26,822 nt of DNA from Priapulus caudatus (lineage: Eukaryota > Priapulida > Priapulimorpha > Priapulimorphida > Priapulidae), in contig NW_014577864.1 of the NCBI RefSeq assembly GCF_000485595.1, positions 265,499-292,320 on the forward strand, read 5' to 3'. The notes beneath the pieces are model-generated. The model searched no databases and was not told the origin of the DNA. It worked only from the letters and a program-made list of their open reading frames with translations. Numbering within the stretch: position 1 is the first letter of the stretch; every line of letters starts with the position of its first letter. The position numbers were made by a program, and so were the translations under genes. This document shows positions 26,571 to 26,822 of the stretch, piece after piece.

Positions 26571-26822
26571 AGCACCTGCTCCCTATACGCACACATCACC
26601 CACCCCCAACACCCGCCCATCATCCACCCCCTACACCCACACATCACCCACCCCCAACACCCGCCCATCACCCACCCCCAACACCCGCCCATCATCCACC
26701 CCTACACCCACACATCACCCACCCCCTACACCCGCACATCACCCACCCCCTACACCCGCACATCACCCACCCCCTACACCCGCACATCACCCACCCCCTA
26801 CACCCGCACATCACCCACCCCC
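26571..26822 (+). repeat. C-rich minisatellite, about 24-bp unit, runs off the window
   Basis: Unit CCCCCTACACCCGCACATCA plus CCCA; the rightmost units are identical. Earlier units have CCCCAACACCCGCC. Cytosine runs lie on the plus strand, guanine runs on the minus. Confidence 0.92.

Overview
The window is a stretch of animal nuclear DNA. It holds most of one split gene on the plus strand: EIF2AK4 (GCN2), the eIF2-alpha kinase that senses uncharged tRNA. I traced 29 coding exons between positions 1 and 25388. Every junction is GT-AG, every phase joins, and there is no stop or frameshift. Together they give 4047 coding bases (1349 residues). In order these encode the end of the RWD domain, a charged linker, the pseudokinase, the active kinase with an acidic insert, and most of the HisRS-like domain. 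The first exon(s) lie left of the window. The last part of the HisRS-like domain and the ribosome/dimerisation C-terminus lie to the right. Residue numbers below refer to this partial protein.

The intron-rich metazoan-type gene, the Penelope-like element, the Ty3/gypsy-type element and the repeats headed by a hairpin plus GTCC array suggest a marine invertebrate. I cannot name the species.

Nearly everything else is repeats in the introns. Intron 5 holds a 5'-truncated Penelope-like retroelement flanked by inverted copies of its own 3' end; these contain a degenerate hammerhead-ribozyme-like fold. Intron 7 has a 188-bp hAT-type MITE with a perfect 8-bp target duplication, then repeat family A copy 1. 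Introns 8 and 10 each hold a family B copy. Intron 11 holds family A copy 2 and the region after exon 29 holds copy 3. Intron 21 carries a separate GTTT-containing repeat (family C). Intron 26 (4.1 kb) is a 38-bp minisatellite split by a composite, decayed LTR retrotransposon of about 3 kb. The window ends in a C-rich minisatellite.

I found no tRNA, rRNA, CRISPR array or promoter, and no second host gene. The best leads are the Penelope terminal structure, the recombinant LTR composite, the variable internal unit number of family A and its placement inside tandem repeats, and the half-retained catalytic motifs in the pseudokinase.
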